This document shows positions 24,913 through 33,062 of a stretch of 64,000 nucleotides of DNA, piece by piece. The notes under the pieces are model-generated. The model was not told the origin of the DNA. It did no database searches and saw nothing but the letters and a program-made list of their open reading frames with translations. Source of the DNA: Variovorax sp. JS1663 (GTDB taxonomy: Bacteria > Pseudomonadota > Gammaproteobacteria > Burkholderiales > Burkholderiaceae_C). The position numbers were made by a program, and so were the translations under genes. The stretch's first letter is position 1; each line of letters begins with the position of its first letter. The stretch lies in assembly GCF_002157355.1 (NCBI RefSeq), contig NZ_LYMK01000034.1, positions 18,183 to 82,182 of the forward strand, given 5' to 3'.

Positions 24913-25683
24913 TCAGATCAGCGGCGCGGGCTGCAGCGGCCGCTCGAAGTAGTCGCCCAGCGCCTGCAGCGCATGGGGCTCGAGGATGCGCAGCCACCCG
25001 CCCTCGAGCCGGTACAGCCCGAGCCGCTGCAGCCGCCGCAGCGTCTTGTTGGTGTGCACCAGCGACAGGCCCAGCGCATCGGCGATGTGCTGCTGGTTGA
25101 AGGGGAAGGCCACCCAGCCTTCGCGCGCCATGCCCACGCGCTCGGCGCGCCGGTACAGGTGCATCAGCAGCATCGCCACCCGCTCGGCCGCGTTGCGCCG
25201 GCCGGCGGTGACCAGGTTGTCGTCCACCATCTTCTCCTCGCGCGCGGCCAGCCAGGTGATGTGGTAGCCCAGCTTGGGCTGGGCATGGAACAGCGGCCAC
25301 AGGCGGTCGCGCGCGAAGCTGCAGAGGGTGACGTCGGTCACCGCCTCCACGCCGTGCGTGTGGCTGTCGGCGAACTCGTCCTGCAGGCCGATGAAGTCGC
25401 CCGGCAGCAGGAAGCCGAGGATCTGGCGGCGGCCGTCGCTCAGCGACTTGTAGCGGAAAGCCCAGCCGGAATAGATCGTGTAGAGCTGCGGGCTCGCGCG
25501 GTCTTCTTCGATCACGGCGCGGCCGGCCTCGACCGTGCGCGTGCCGGTGCGGAAGGACTCGATCAGGCGCAGGTCTTCGGCCGTGATGGGCAGGAAGGCC
25601 GGGTTGCCGCGCAGCATGCAGCGGTCGCAGGGGTGCGTGCCGGTCGGCGGCTGTGCAGTCTTGAGATGGTCCTCGAAGTTCAC
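24913..25683 (-). CDS. Crp/Fnr family transcriptional regulator
   Basis: Starting at GTG 25683 the protein has 256 residues. A cyclic-nucleotide-binding-type beta-roll covers about residues 35-150 (YTIYSGWAFRYKSLSDGRR, LGFLLPGDFIGLQDEFAD). A dimer helix follows (LGYHITWLAAREEKMVDD), then a winged helix-turn-helix with the recognition region FNQQHIADALGLSLVHTNKTLRRL. N-terminal cysteines in HPCDRCMLRGNPAF recall the cysteines of Fnr-type sensors, but only two are close together and they are not enough for an Fe-S cluster. The gene is divergent from a BLUF photoreceptor gene with an 86-base gap. The start is uncertain; an in-frame ATG at 25614 would remove the cysteines. Confidence 0.88.
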   Translation of the reverse strand: MNFEDHLKTAQPPTGTHPCDRCMLRGNPAFLPITAEDLRLIESFRTGTRTVEAGRAVIEEDRASPQLYTIYSGWAFRYKSLSDGRRQILGFLLPGDFIGLQDEFADSHTHGVEAVTDVTLCSFARDRLWPLFHAQPKLGYHITWLAAREEKMVDDNLVTAGRRNAAERVAMLLMHLYRRAERVGMAREGWVAFPFNQQHIADALGLSLVHTNKTLRRLQRLGLYRLEGGWLRILEPHALQALGDYFERPLQPAPLI

Positions 25684-25769
25684 CGCCGGACTATAGGACG
25701 GCAAGCTATGTCTTTTCACATTTCGCGGACCGCGGCGCACTCCTACACTGCGCAGCCTTCGACGCCGCG

Positions 25770-26162
25770 ATGACAGAACAGCTACACGAGATCCTTTACT
25801 GCAGCATGCTGGCACCCGGGTTGCCCACCGACGTCGTCGGCCACATCGTGGCGCAGGCCCGCGCCCGCAACGCCCAGGAGGCGATCACCGGACTGCTGGT
25901 GTTCGACGGCCTGCGTTTCTGCCAGCATATCGAGGGGCCGCGCCGGAACGTCCTGCGCCTGCTGAACCGGCTCGACGCCGATCCGCGGCACACCGAGATG
26001 AAGGTGTTGCACGAGGGTGTGATCGAGGCGCGCCGTTACGAGCGCTTCGAGTTGGGGCTGGCCCACATCGAGGAAGGCGAGGACGTCGAGGACCTGCGCC
26101 GGCTCGACGGCGCGGAGGCGCTGGCGCAGTTCATCGCGCTTCGCCCCCGCTGGGACATCTAG
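25770..26162 (+). CDS. BLUF-domain blue-light photoreceptor
   Basis: The 130-residue protein is a stand-alone BLUF domain that binds FAD and senses blue light. The key residues are present: Tyr10 in EILYCS, Asn34 in ARARNAQEAITGLL and Gln52 in FCQHIEG. Conserved patterns ITGLLVFDGLRF and LNRLDADPRHTEMKVLHEG follow. There is no output domain, so it must act by protein-protein contact, as short BLUF proteins do. It diverges from a Crp/Fnr regulator gene, a reasonable candidate partner, although this is inference. The ATG is well placed relative to the domain start. Confidence 0.92.
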   Translation: MTEQLHEILYCSMLAPGLPTDVVGHIVAQARARNAQEAITGLLVFDGLRFCQHIEGPRRNVLRLLNRLDADPRHTEMKVLHEGVIEARRYERFELGLAHIEEGEDVEDLRRLDGAEALAQFIALRPRWDI

Positions 26163-26184
26163 AACGACGTCCCGGGCCGTCGTT

Positions 26185-26505
26185 TCAGGCCGCGTCCCAG
26201 CTGTAGGTGGCGCCGTGGGTGTCCCACGGCTCCATCACGATGCGCTCGCCGGCCTCGACCCGCAGCGTCTCGCCCGGGGCCAGCACAAGGTCTTCGCTGC
26301 CCCATTGGTCGGTGGCGTCGCGCGTGACCCAGACCCGGCCCTGGCGGATGCGCAGCATGCTCGCCCCGGAGGCCCGCAGGCTGGTCGCCTCGCCATAACC
26401 CAGCTGCCACGCACCGCGGCGCACGGCCGGCGGAACCGCGGCGGCGGGGCGCTGGGCCAGTTCCGGGGACAACGGGAAGGTGGAGGTGGTGCAGGCGGCG
26501 GACAT
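26185..26505 (-). CDS. DUF2917 domain protein
   Basis: The 106-residue protein has the DUF2917 pattern of a small cupin-like beta-barrel: ATSLRASGASMLRIRQGRVW, then VTRDATDQWGSEDLVLAPGE and RVEAGERIVMEPWD. The GRVWVTxD motif is typical. No signal peptide or catalytic residue is evident and the function is unknown. It diverges from a LysR regulator gene; the 142-base gap between them may carry sites for that regulator. A related fold with a similar GRVSVV motif is encoded at 40888-41208, also divergent from a regulator. Confidence 0.75.
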   Translation of the reverse strand: MSAACTTSTFPLSPELAQRPAAAVPPAVRRGAWQLGYGEATSLRASGASMLRIRQGRVWVTRDATDQWGSEDLVLAPGETLRVEAGERIVMEPWDTHGATYSWDAA

Positions 26506-26647
26506 ACGAGGCTCCTAAAGAGGGGTTTCTCCATCGGCGCAATTTCGCGCTTCGGGAATGAATGATCCGCCCTCTCCCGTTGGCGGTCCAATGAAAACGC
26601 GGTAGCCTACTGATTCCGCTTTCGCATCAATCCGGATTGGGCCTCCC

Positions 26648-27631
26648 ATGCAGTATTCGCAGACCCACCTGCGCTCCCGCCCCATCTCGGCCGGCCACCT
26701 GCGCGCCTTCGAGGCGGTGGCCCGCCACTTGAACTTCCGCGCCGCGGCCGAGGAGATGGCGCTGACCCAGTCGGCCGTCAGCCGGCAGATCCAGTCGCTG
26801 GAGGAGGAGGTGGGCGTGAGCCTGTTCCTGCGCCACACCCGCGCGGTCGAGCTCACCAGCGCGGGCGCGCAGCTGCTGCTGGCGGTGCAGCAGGCGCTGC
26901 CGCGCATCGACGGCGCGGTGCGCCAGATCCGGCAGAGCGCGGGCCGCAAGAGCGTCTCGCTCACCACCTTCGCCTCCTTCGCCTCGATGTGGCTGATACC
27001 GCGGCTGGAGGCCTTCCAGCGCGACAACCCGGACATCGACATCCGCATCGACGCCACCGACACCGCGCTCGACATGGACCTGGCGGACATCGACATCGCG
27101 CTGCGCTACGGCCCTGGCGAGAACATGCCAGCCGGCTCGATACGCCTGTTCGGCGAGAACCTGACGCCGGTGGCCAGCCCCTGGTTGATCAAGAGCAATC
27201 CGCCGATCAAGTCGCCGGCCGACATCGCCCGCTTCACCCTCATCGAGGCCGGCGACGCGCACCGTACGCACCTCGAATGGCTGACCTGGCGGCGCTGGTT
27301 CGACGTGCACGACCTGCAGCGCGCCCAGCCCAAGCGCTGGCTCTATTTCAATTACGCCTACCAGATGGTGCAGGCAGCGCTCGCCGGCCAGGGGGTGGTG
27401 CTGGCGCGCAGCTCGCTGATCGCCGAGAGCCTGGCCAACGGCGACCTGGTGGAGGTGCTGCCGCAGAACCGCCTGGATTCGCCGATGTCGTACTGGCTGC
27501 TCGTCGGCCCGCGCAGCACGCAGCGGCCGGAGATCCAGGCGTTCCGCGACTGGCTGGAGTCGCAGGCGGCCGTCACGCGCCAGACCATCGGCGAAGTCCC
27601 CGACCCCGACACCATCGACCAGATGGACTGA
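26648..27631 (+). CDS. LysR family transcriptional regulator, GcvA-like
   Basis: This 327-residue regulator has a winged helix-turn-helix at residues about 17-75 (HLRAFEAVARHLNFRAAAEE, LTQSAVSRQIQSLEEEVGV) and a LysR substrate-binding domain after about residue 100 (VSLTTFASFASMWLIPRL, DIALRYGPGENMPAG, AYQMVQAALAGQGVVLARSS). The 'MWLIPRL' and 'IDIALRYG' patterns are those of the GcvA-like branch. It probably controls the divergent DUF2917 gene and itself, as is common for LysR proteins, but its inducer is unknown. It ends 4 bases before the convergent fau gene. Confidence 0.92.
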   Translation: MQYSQTHLRSRPISAGHLRAFEAVARHLNFRAAAEEMALTQSAVSRQIQSLEEEVGVSLFLRHTRAVELTSAGAQLLLAVQQALPRIDGAVRQIRQSAGRKSVSLTTFASFASMWLIPRLEAFQRDNPDIDIRIDATDTALDMDLADIDIALRYGPGENMPAGSIRLFGENLTPVASPWLIKSNPPIKSPADIARFTLIEAGDAHRTHLEWLTWRRWFDVHDLQRAQPKRWLYFNYAYQMVQAALAGQGVVLARSSLIAESLANGDLVEVLPQNRLDSPMSYWLLVGPRSTQRPEIQAFRDWLESQAAVTRQTIGEVPDPDTIDQMD

Positions 27632-27634
27632 GCC

Positions 27635-28252
27635 TCAGCCCACGGGCCAGACCACGCCGTTGTCGTTCAGGATGGCGTCCAGGGGCAGGTCGTGCGCCTC
27701 GGGCTCGAAATCGTCCAGGAAGCCGTTGGTGAAGCCCAGCCCGACCGTGAAGGGCCGCGGCTCCAGCGCCGCCAGCGTGCGGTCGTAGAAGCCGCCGCCG
27801 TAGCCCAGCCGGTAGCCGCCGGCGCTGTAGCCCAGGCAGGGCACGAACAGCAGCGTGGGCACGATCAGTTCCGTGTCCTTCGGCTTCGGGATGTCGTAGG
27901 CGTCGTTTTCCATCGGGCAGCCCGGGTACCAGGCATGGAAGGTCAGCGTCTTGTGCACCTTGTCCACCACCGGCAGCCCGATGCGGCGGCGCTGCCGCTC
28001 GCCCTGCAGCTCGCCGTCTTCCTTCCAGCGGTGCAGCGCGGGCAGCGGATCGAACTCGCCCTTGATGGGCCAGTAGGCGCCGATGACCGTGTCGGGCCGG
28101 CCGACCAGCCAGATGCGCATCACACGCTGCAGCAGGTCGGCGCGCTGAAGCCGGTCGGGCATCGCAAGACGCTGCTCTATCAGTGCGGAACGCAACTGTT
28201 GCTTGAGAAAGTTGGCAGTTGCCGAGGTGTCGGCGCCCTTTGACTTGTCCAT
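27635..28252 (-). CDS. fau: 5-formyltetrahydrofolate cyclo-ligase
   Basis: This 205-residue protein belongs to the 5-FTHF cyclo-ligase family (YgfA), which converts 5-formyl-THF to 5,10-methenyl-THF with ATP. Family features include the N-terminal helix LKQQLRSALIEQRLAM, the substrate loop IGAYWPIKGEFDPLPAL and the C-terminal block GYSAGGYRLGYGGGFYDRTL, where the glycine-rich nucleotide loop lies. The gene is divergent from slt with only 9 bases between the starts, so promoter elements must overlap coding sequence. In many proteobacteria 6S RNA lies beside fau; no such RNA fits in this gap. Confidence 0.93.
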   Translation of the reverse strand: MDKSKGADTSATANFLKQQLRSALIEQRLAMPDRLQRADLLQRVMRIWLVGRPDTVIGAYWPIKGEFDPLPALHRWKEDGELQGERQRRRIGLPVVDKVHKTLTFHAWYPGCPMENDAYDIPKPKDTELIVPTLLFVPCLGYSAGGYRLGYGGGFYDRTLAALEPRPFTVGLGFTNGFLDDFEPEAHDLPLDAILNDNGVVWPVG

Positions 28253-28261
28253 AATCCCCCG

Positions 28262-30283
28262 ATGCAGTTCGCAAGCATTTTGTCACCGGTGCGCACCTCC
28301 CTCCGCGCTCCTTTCCCCACCCTCCTTCTCACTCTCGCTCTCGCAGCTGCCACCCTGCTGCAGCCGGCCCACGCGCAGAACGGGAACGACGACGTGCTGC
28401 TGCAGATGAAACAGGCCGCCCAGCGCGGCGACAAGGCGCGTCTCGGGGCCCTGCTGCCGCAGGCGCGCGGCCACCTGCTGGAGCCCTGGGCCGCCTACTG
28501 GGAGCTCAAGTCGCGGCTCGGCGAGGCCAGCCCCTCCGAGGTGCAGGATTTCCTCTCCCGCTACGCCGGCACCTACCAGGAGGACCGCCTGCGCAACGAC
28601 TGGCTGATCCTGCTCGGCCAGCGCCGCGACTGGCAGGCGTTCGCCCAGCTGCATCCCGAGTTCCGCATGAACGACGACGCCCAGGTGCGCTGCTACGCGG
28701 TGCTGGTCGAGGCGCTGCGATCGGGCAACCCCACCGCGGCCCAGGCCGAGGAAGTGCGCCGCAACTGGCTGGGCCAACGTGAACTCGATGACGGCTGCCT
28801 CACGGCCGCCGATCGCATGATCTCGGCGCGCATGATGTCGCCCAACGACGCCTGGAAGAAGGCGCGCCTGGCCATCGAGGCCAACCGTCCGCAGGCCGCG
28901 CGCGCCGCCGTCACGCTGGCCTCGCCGGATGCCGTGCCGCTGTTCGACGAGCTCAATGCCAGCACGGCGAAGTTCCTCGCCGGCCGCGGCATCGCCCCCG
29001 GCAAGGCCCGGCGCGAGCTGGTGACGCTGGCACTGATCAAGATGGTCATCGCCGACCCCGACATGGCCGCCTCCCAGCTCGAGAGCAAGTGGAGCGTGAT
29101 GCTCTCGCCCGAGGAGCGCAACTGGGTCTGGGGCGCGATCGGCCGTCAGTACGCGGTGAAGCTCTCGCCGGCGGCCGGCGGCGCCTTCGCCAACGTCACC
29201 AAGAACGCCGACCTGTCCGACGACATGCTGGGCTGGAAGACGCGCGCCGCTTTGCGCAGCGGCAACTGGAAGGAAGTGCGCGCCGCCATCAACGCCATGA
29301 GCGAGTCGACCCAGCAGGACCCGACCTGGGTCTACTGGAAGGCCCGCGCCCTGCACGCCCAGGGCGGCGACGAGCGCCGCGCCGAGGCCCGCGCGCTCTA
29401 CGAATCCATTGCCGGCACCCGCGGCTTCTACGAGCTGCTGGCGCTGGAGGAACTGGGCCAGCGCGCCAGCGCGCCCACGCGCCCCGCCCCTCTGACACCC
29501 GAGGAAAAGGCCGCGGCCCGGGGCAACCCCGCGCTCAACCGCGCCCTCTACGCCATCGCGATCGGCCTGCGCTCCGAGGGCGTGCGCGAGTGGAACTACG
29601 CCACCAACCTGCACGACAAGGGCGGCATGGGCGACCGCGAGCTGCTGGCCGCCGCCGACTTCGCCTGCCAGCGCGAGGTGTGGGACCGCTGCATCAACAC
29701 CAGCGAGCGCACCAAGGGCATGATCGACGCGGAGCAGCGCTTCCCCATGCCCTTCCACGACACGGTGCTGCAGAAAAGCCAGGAGATCGGCCTCGACCCG
29801 GCCTACGTCTACGGCCTGATCCGCCAGGAAAGCCGCTTCATCATGGACGCGCGCTCCGGCGTCGGCGCCTCCGGCCTGATGCAGGTGATGCCCGCCACCG
29901 CCCGCTGGACCGCGCGCAAGATCGGCATGAACGGCTTCACGCCCAACCAGATCAACGACCGCGACGTCAACATCACCATCGGCACCAACTACCTCAAGCT
30001 GGCGCTCGACGACTTCGACGGCTCCATGGCCCTGGCCGCGGCCGCCTACAACGCCGGCCCCGGGCGGCCGCGCAGCTGGCGCAATGGCCCGGTGATCGAA
30101 GCCGCGATCTGGGCCGAGAACGTGCCCTTCAACGAGACCCGCGACTACGTCAAGAAGGTGCTGGCCAACACCACCAACTACGCCGCCCTGATCACCGGCC
30201 GGCCCCAGTCGCTCAAGGACCGCCTCGGCAGCGTCGGCCCGCGCGACGCCGCTCAGCCGGAACCGAACAAGGACCTGCCCTGA
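28262..30283 (+). CDS. slt: Soluble lytic murein transglycosylase
   Basis: The 673-residue protein has a signal peptide (TLLLTLALAAATLLQPAHAQ), so it is periplasmic. A long helical superhelix (residues about 40-480) forms the doughnut-like U domain. The C-terminal lysozyme-like domain, about 500-650, carries the catalytic Glu in GLIRQESRFIMDARS, followed by GASGLMQVMPATARW, the NYLKLALDDFDGSM segment and AAYNAGPGRPRSW. It cleaves peptidoglycan glycan strands to 1,6-anhydro-muropeptides. The length is close to the family norm. The stop overlaps the start of the MgtC-like gene (TGATG). Confidence 0.94.
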   Translation: MQFASILSPVRTSLRAPFPTLLLTLALAAATLLQPAHAQNGNDDVLLQMKQAAQRGDKARLGALLPQARGHLLEPWAAYWELKSRLGEASPSEVQDFLSRYAGTYQEDRLRNDWLILLGQRRDWQAFAQLHPEFRMNDDAQVRCYAVLVEALRSGNPTAAQAEEVRRNWLGQRELDDGCLTAADRMISARMMSPNDAWKKARLAIEANRPQAARAAVTLASPDAVPLFDELNASTAKFLAGRGIAPGKARRELVTLALIKMVIADPDMAASQLESKWSVMLSPEERNWVWGAIGRQYAVKLSPAAGGAFANVTKNADLSDDMLGWKTRAALRSGNWKEVRAAINAMSESTQQDPTWVYWKARALHAQGGDERRAEARALYESIAGTRGFYELLALEELGQRASAPTRPAPLTPEEKAAARGNPALNRALYAIAIGLRSEGVREWNYATNLHDKGGMGDRELLAAADFACQREVWDRCINTSERTKGMIDAEQRFPMPFHDTVLQKSQEIGLDPAYVYGLIRQESRFIMDARSGVGASGLMQVMPATARWTARKIGMNGFTPNQINDRDVNITIGTNYLKLALDDFDGSMALAAAAYNAGPGRPRSWRNGPVIEAAIWAENVPFNETRDYVKKVLANTTNYAALITGRPQSLKDRLGSVGPRDAAQPEPNKDLP

Positions 30284-30840
30284 TGGCATGGTGGGACGCG
30301 GTCGCCGACACGGTCGCGGCCGAGTTCTCGGACGTGGGCGACGTCGCCCAGCTCACCCGCATCGTCGTTCGCCTGGTGCTTGCCGCGGTGCTGGGCTTCG
30401 CGCTGGGCTTCGAGCGCGAGCAGCAGGGCAAGGCAGCCGGCGTGCGCACCCACATGCTGGTGGCAATCGGCTCCGCGATGTTCGTGCTGATTCCCCAGCA
30501 GTCCGGCATCGAGCCGGCCGACATGAGCCGGGTGATCCAGGGCCTGGTAGCCGGCGTGGGCTTCCTCTGCGCGGGGACCATCCTCAAGCAAGGCCGCCGA
30601 GACGAGCAGGAGCAGCACGTGCAGGGCCTCACTACCGCCGCCGGCCTGTGGATGACGGCGGCCATCGGCATGGCCTGCGGCCTGGGGCGCGAGCTCACCG
30701 CGGTGCTCAGCACCCTGCTGGCGCTGGCCGTGCTCGCGCTGGTGCCTCATTTCGTCAAGGCGATCGAGCGGGTGGTCGGGCCGCCGGCGGGCGACGACAA
30801 GCGGCGGGTGATCGTCCCGCCCGGCGACGACAAGCGCTGA
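30283..30840 (+). CDS. MgtC/SapB family membrane protein
   Basis: This 185-residue inner-membrane protein has the MgtC hallmark segments: LAAVLGFALGFEREQQGKAA, GVRTHMLVAIGSAMFVLIPQ, GLVAGVGFLCAGTILK and GLTTAAGLWMTAAIGMACGLG. The family is linked to magnesium limitation and acid or intramacrophage survival, but the proteobacterial SapB-like members have mixed roles. The C-terminus contains a short repeated tail (GDDKRR, PPGDDKR). It starts on the last base of the slt stop and should be translated by re-initiation. Confidence 0.9.
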   Translation: MAWWDAVADTVAAEFSDVGDVAQLTRIVVRLVLAAVLGFALGFEREQQGKAAGVRTHMLVAIGSAMFVLIPQQSGIEPADMSRVIQGLVAGVGFLCAGTILKQGRRDEQEQHVQGLTTAAGLWMTAAIGMACGLGRELTAVLSTLLALAVLALVPHFVKAIERVVGPPAGDDKRRVIVPPGDDKR

Positions 30841-30929
30841 CGCATCAATACCGCGCGCCTTCGGCATCAATCGCGCCGCGGCCGGCCGCTAGCATCGAAG
30901 GCTTTTCAGCCCAACGAAGGAGGATCGCC

Positions 30930-31613
30930 ATGCCCAAGCTCTATATCGGCAACAAGAACTACTCGTCCTGGTCGATGCGCCCGTGGGTGCTCATGAAGCA
31001 GGCCGGCATCGGTTTCGAGGAGGTGATGGTGCCCTTCGATTCCTTCGACGCGGACTCGCACTTCAAGAAGACCATCGAGGCCATCAACCCGGCCGGCCGC
31101 GTGCCCGTGCTGGTCGACGGCGAGACCGTGATCTATGACACCCTGGCGATCTGCGAGTACCTGGCCGAGAGCCACCCAGACAAGACACTCTGGCCGCGCG
31201 ACAAGCCCCGGCGCGCCCATGCGCGCAGCGTCTGCGCCGAGATGCACGCCGGCTTCGGCGCGCTGCGCAGCCACTGCGGCATGAACATCGAGGCCGACCT
31301 GCGCGAGCAGGGCCGCATCATCCTGCGCGACCAGCCGCAGGTTCGGGCCGACCTGGCGCGCATCGTCCAGATGTGGAGCGGCCTGCTGCAGGCCCATGGT
31401 GGGCCGATGCTGTTCGGCGAGTTCAGCATCGCGGACGCGTACTTCTCGCCGGTCGGCGTACGCATCAAGACCTTCGGCCTGCCGGTGCCAAGAGAGATTT
31501 CCACGTACATCGAGCGCGTCCAGGCACTGCCCGGCGTGAAGGCCTGGATCGACGAGGCGCTGCTGGAGAAGCGCTTCGTGGTCATGGACGAACCCTACCG
31601 CGCGGAGCGCTGA
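30930..31613 (+). CDS. Glutathione S-transferase family protein
   Basis: This 227-residue cytosolic GST has a thioredoxin-like N-domain at residues about 3-80 (LYIGNKNYSSWSMRPWVLMK, NPAGRVPVLVDGETVIYDTL) and a helical C-domain. The SSWSMRPW active-site segment places a serine near the glutathione thiol, typical of the proteobacterial YfcF-like or BphK-like groups. An AAGGAGG ribosome site lies 6 bases before the ATG at 30930. It is unrelated in detail to the larger GST at 1648-2694. The gene is followed after 27 bases by cca. Confidence 0.93.
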   Translation: MPKLYIGNKNYSSWSMRPWVLMKQAGIGFEEVMVPFDSFDADSHFKKTIEAINPAGRVPVLVDGETVIYDTLAICEYLAESHPDKTLWPRDKPRRAHARSVCAEMHAGFGALRSHCGMNIEADLREQGRIILRDQPQVRADLARIVQMWSGLLQAHGGPMLFGEFSIADAYFSPVGVRIKTFGLPVPREISTYIERVQALPGVKAWIDEALLEKRFVVMDEPYRAER

Positions 31614-31640
31614 CCGGGCGGGGCTCCTAAACTCCAGCCG

Positions 31641-32894
31641 ATGAGAACCTTCCTCGTCGGCGGCGCCGTCCGTGATGCCCTGCTCGGCCGCCCCGGCAGC
31701 GACCGCGACTGGGTGGTGGTCGGCACCACGCCCGAAGAGATGATCGCGCAGGGCTACCTGCCAGTGGGTCGCGACTTCCCCGTCTTCCTCCATCCGCAGA
31801 CCCGCGAGGAATACGCGCTGGCCCGCACCGAGCGCAAGAGCGCGCCGGGCTACCGCGGCTTCGTGATCCATGCCTCGCCCGAGGTCACGCTGGAGCAGGA
31901 CCTCGCGCGGCGCGACCTCACGGTCAACGCGATCGCACTGCCGGCCGAGCATGCAGGGGCCAGCCTGCACCTCGATCACCTCGTCGACCCCTACCAGGGC
32001 CGAAGCGACCTGGAACGCAAGTGCCTGCGCCACGTGACGCAGGCTTTCCGCGAGGACCCGGTGCGCATCCTGCGCGTCGCCCGCTTCGCCGCCCGCTTCG
32101 CAGATTTCGAGGTCGCGCCGGAGACCCTGGCCCTGATGCGCGAGATGGTCGATGCCGGCGAGGCCGATGCGCTGGTGCCCGAGCGCGTCTGGCAGGAGCT
32201 TGCACGCGGGCTGATGGAATCGAAGCCCTCGCGCATGTTCGAGTTGCTGCGCGAATGCGGCGCGCTGGCCGTGCTGCTGCCCGAGCTCGACCGCCTGTGG
32301 GGCGTGCCGCAGCCCGAAGTCCACCATCCCGAGGTCGACACCGGCGCCCACCTGATGCTGGTGCTGGACATGGCGGCCCGGCTCGCTGCGCCGCTGCCGG
32401 TGCGCTTCGCCTGCCTGGTGCACGACCTCGGCAAGGGCACCACCCCCGCCGAGGTGCTGCCGCGCCACATCGGCCACGAGCAGCGCAGCGTCGACCTCCT
32501 GCGCGGCGTCTGCGAGCGCTGGCGCGTCCCGGTCGGGCTGCGCGAGCTGGCGGTGGTGGTGGCGCGTGAGCACGGCAACATCCACCGCAGCGAAGACTTC
32601 AGCGCGCAGGCGCTGGTGCGGCTGCTCGAGCGCTGCGACGCCTTTCGCAAGCCGGAGCGATTCGGGCAGGCCCTGCTGGCTTGCGAATGCGATGCGCGCG
32701 GCCGGCTGGGCATGGAGGAGTGGCCCTACCCGCAACGGCAGCGGCTGCTCGCGGCGCTGGCGGCTGCGCAATCGGTCGAAACGGCACCTATCGCGGCGCA
32801 AGCGCAGGCGGCCGGTGCCGTCGGCCCCCGGATTGCGGAGGCCATCAAGCAGGCACGGGTGGAAGCGGTGGAGCACTGGCTCACACAAATCTGA
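31641..32894 (+). CDS. cca: Multifunctional CCA tRNA nucleotidyltransferase
   Basis: The 417-residue enzyme adds the 3' CCA end to tRNAs without a template. The nucleotidyltransferase head has FLVGGAVRDALLGRP and the catalytic carboxylates in SDRDWVVVGTTPEEM. The neck domain has RRDLTVNAIALP and DPVRILRVARFAARF. A C-terminal HD domain (FACLVHDLGKGTTPAEVLPR and HIGHE) supplies the phosphatase and phosphodiesterase activities of the class II bacterial enzyme. Housekeeping gene with normal GC; the AT-richer insert begins just after its stop. Confidence 0.97.
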   Translation: MRTFLVGGAVRDALLGRPGSDRDWVVVGTTPEEMIAQGYLPVGRDFPVFLHPQTREEYALARTERKSAPGYRGFVIHASPEVTLEQDLARRDLTVNAIALPAEHAGASLHLDHLVDPYQGRSDLERKCLRHVTQAFREDPVRILRVARFAARFADFEVAPETLALMREMVDAGEADALVPERVWQELARGLMESKPSRMFELLRECGALAVLLPELDRLWGVPQPEVHHPEVDTGAHLMLVLDMAARLAAPLPVRFACLVHDLGKGTTPAEVLPRHIGHEQRSVDLLRGVCERWRVPVGLRELAVVVAREHGNIHRSEDFSAQALVRLLERCDAFRKPERFGQALLACECDARGRLGMEEWPYPQRQRLLAALAAAQSVETAPIAAQAQAAGAVGPRIAEAIKQARVEAVEHWLTQI

Positions 32895-33000
32895 GCAAGT
32901 GTCGCAGGCGCGTCATTAACCAGAATCCCTGGGGTATTTTTGCGCCCTCGCAAAGAGAGTGCTTTTCCAATTTCATCCCATTGAAAGCGGAGTTGCGCTT

Positions 33001-33022
33001 CCGGGGAATCGTGAATTCTCCG
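33001..33022. promoter_or_regulatory. Dyad upstream of the autoinducer synthase gene
   Basis: CCGGGGAAT and ATTCTCCGG (one G-T mismatch) face each other across a 4-base loop about 40 bases before the synthase ATG. It lies in the AT-richer leader between cca and the quorum-sensing operon and could bind a regulator or form an RNA hairpin. A weak hairpin (CCAG/CTGG) followed by TATTTTT near 32920-32942 may terminate cca transcripts. Confidence 0.4.
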
Positions 33023-33062
33023 GGTGATTGTCGGCGCTTATATCAACAGGGGGAAATCAACG

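Noticed and set aside
32920..32942. Possible rho-independent terminator after cca (CCAG/CTGG stem then TATTTTT).
   Set aside because: The stem is only four pairs long, so it is mentioned only in passing and not called.
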